From the NCBI GenBank assembly GCA_903923395.1, contig CAIXXM010000030.1:1-64000 (forward strand): a stretch of 64,000 bases of DNA, given 5' to 3'. This document shows positions 63,674-64,000 of this stretch, one piece after another (position 1 is the first letter of the stretch; the number at the start of each line of letters is the position of its first letter). The translations under genes were made by a program, and so were the position numbers. The stretch is from an uncultured Acidobacteriia bacterium. Lineage in GTDB: Bacteria > Acidobacteriota > Terriglobia > Bryobacterales > Bryobacteraceae. The notes under the pieces were generated by a model. The model made no database searches and was not told the origin of the DNA. It was given only the letters and a program-made list of their open reading frames with translations.

Positions 63674-64000
63674 TTCACGTAGAACGGCAGCCCTGGCGCG
63701 AGATGGTGAACCACGCGCAGGCCATTTATCCGAACGAGTGCTGCGGCGCGATGCTGGGCACCATAGACGGCGACACCAAGACGGTCACGATTGCGATGCC
63801 CCTCGACAACGCTGCCTCCGGTTCACAGGCCGCGTATTACGAACTCCGCCCGGAAGATTTATTGCGGGCTGACAAGGCCGCACGGGAACACAAGCTGGAC
63901 CTCATCGGGATCTATCATTCCCATCCCGATTGTGGCGCTTACTTTTCGGAAACTGATTTGAAGAACTCCTGTCCCTGGTATTCGTTCATCGTGCTCTCCG
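63670..64000 (+). CDS. M67 (JAMM) metallopeptidase, Mec-like, cut by window edge
   Basis: At least 110 codons, partial at the 3' end. The JAMM zinc site is visible: Glu 23 in YPNECCGAMLG, then HSHPDCGAYFSETDL (HxHP-x6-S-x2-D). It starts within the cysM stop (ATGA). Known Mec releases cysteine from the CysO-cysteine adduct. Next genes outside the window are expected to encode a ThiS/MoaD-like carrier and a ThiF/MoeB-like adenylyltransferase. Confidence 0.88.
   Translation, partial: MIHVERQPWREMVNHAQAIYPNECCGAMLGTIDGDTKTVTIAMPLDNAASGSQAAYYELRPEDLLRADKAAREHKLDLIGIYHSHPDCGAYFSETDLKNSCPWYSFIVLS

Noticed and set aside
1-64000. tRNA, rRNA, riboswitch, prophage or insertion sequence
   Set aside because: No transposase, integrase, capsid gene, tRNA-like T-loop context or known riboswitch core was seen by eye; a covariance-model scan would be decisive.

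Overview
The window reads as a gene-dense chromosomal segment of an Acidobacteriota bacterium, most likely a Solibacter/Bryobacter-type member (order Bryobacterales). The basis is gene content only, because no rRNA, tRNA or other phylogenetic anchor is present. It carries a planctomycete-type cytochrome (DUF1549/DUF1553) plus DUF1501 pair, an Oar-like TonB receptor with a carboxypeptidase-regulatory domain, a PEP-CTERM protein, many secreted hydrolases, a tannase-family esterase and AT-hook mini-proteins. Planctomycetota or Verrucomicrobiota are less likely alternatives. GC content looks moderately high (an eye estimate). No gap between genes reaches 300 bases. Many neighbours overlap as ATGA, TAATG or TGATG, and TTG or GTG starts are common.

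Layout. 1-4.4 kb (minus): broken ParE toxin, intact ParD-like antitoxin, DUF1501 and a cytochrome-DUF1549-DUF1553 protein. 4.4-8.5 kb: an esterase-propeller fusion flanked by two palindromes, then an exported amidase and a cupin protein. 8.5-12.2 kb (minus): sugar isomerase-like protein, Gfo/Idh/MocA oxidoreductase, FHA-GAF-SpoIIE phosphatase and an AT-hook protein. 12.2-20.3 kb: a sulfatase-like TPR protein diverging from a tightly overlapping operon of two alkaline-phosphatase-superfamily enzymes, a tiny RHH-like protein, a membrane protein, a sulfotransferase-like protein, an exported hydrolase and a methyltransferase. This is the most system-like block. 20.4-25.1 kb: PEP-CTERM NHL protein, 6-phosphogluconate dehydrogenase, PfkB kinase and an FAD oxidoreductase.

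25.1-31.3 kb (minus): a gliding-type ABC exporter operon (ATPase, permease, GldG-like, DUF4340) that runs into NAD salvage genes (pncB and a nicotinamidase-like hydrolase). 31.5-37.6 kb: ZIP transporter, tannase-family esterase, a TonB receptor pseudogene with an internal deletion, and an SGNH hydrolase. 37.7-42.7 kb (minus): a LolA-like protein, an inactive M16 peptidase fused to a LolA-like domain, an active M16 peptidase and a coiled-coil repeat protein. 42.8-46.9 kb: DciA-like protein, gatCA, superoxide dismutase, CPxCG protein and malate dehydrogenase, with two clear hairpin terminators.

47-52 kb: purQ-purL-purF for purine synthesis, with no purS beside them. 52-62.7 kb: CPA1 antiporter, a DUF2306-like membrane protein, a D-aminoacylase-like amidohydrolase, and a minus-strand run of ThuA, P1 peptidase, a 66-residue membrane peptide, two CocE/NonD hydrolases, a protein resembling the C-terminal half of phenylacetate-CoA ligase, and a GT9 glycosyltransferase. 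62.7-64 kb: cysM-type cysteine synthase coupled to a JAMM (Mec-like) peptidase cut by the window edge, which points to a sulfur-carrier-dependent cysteine pathway.

Housekeeping genes (gnd, gatCA, purQLF, mdh, cysM) are interleaved with secreted-hydrolase clusters typical of an oligotrophic soil degrader. Starts were chosen from signal peptides, ribosome-binding sites and coupling overlaps, and several differ from the longest open frame.
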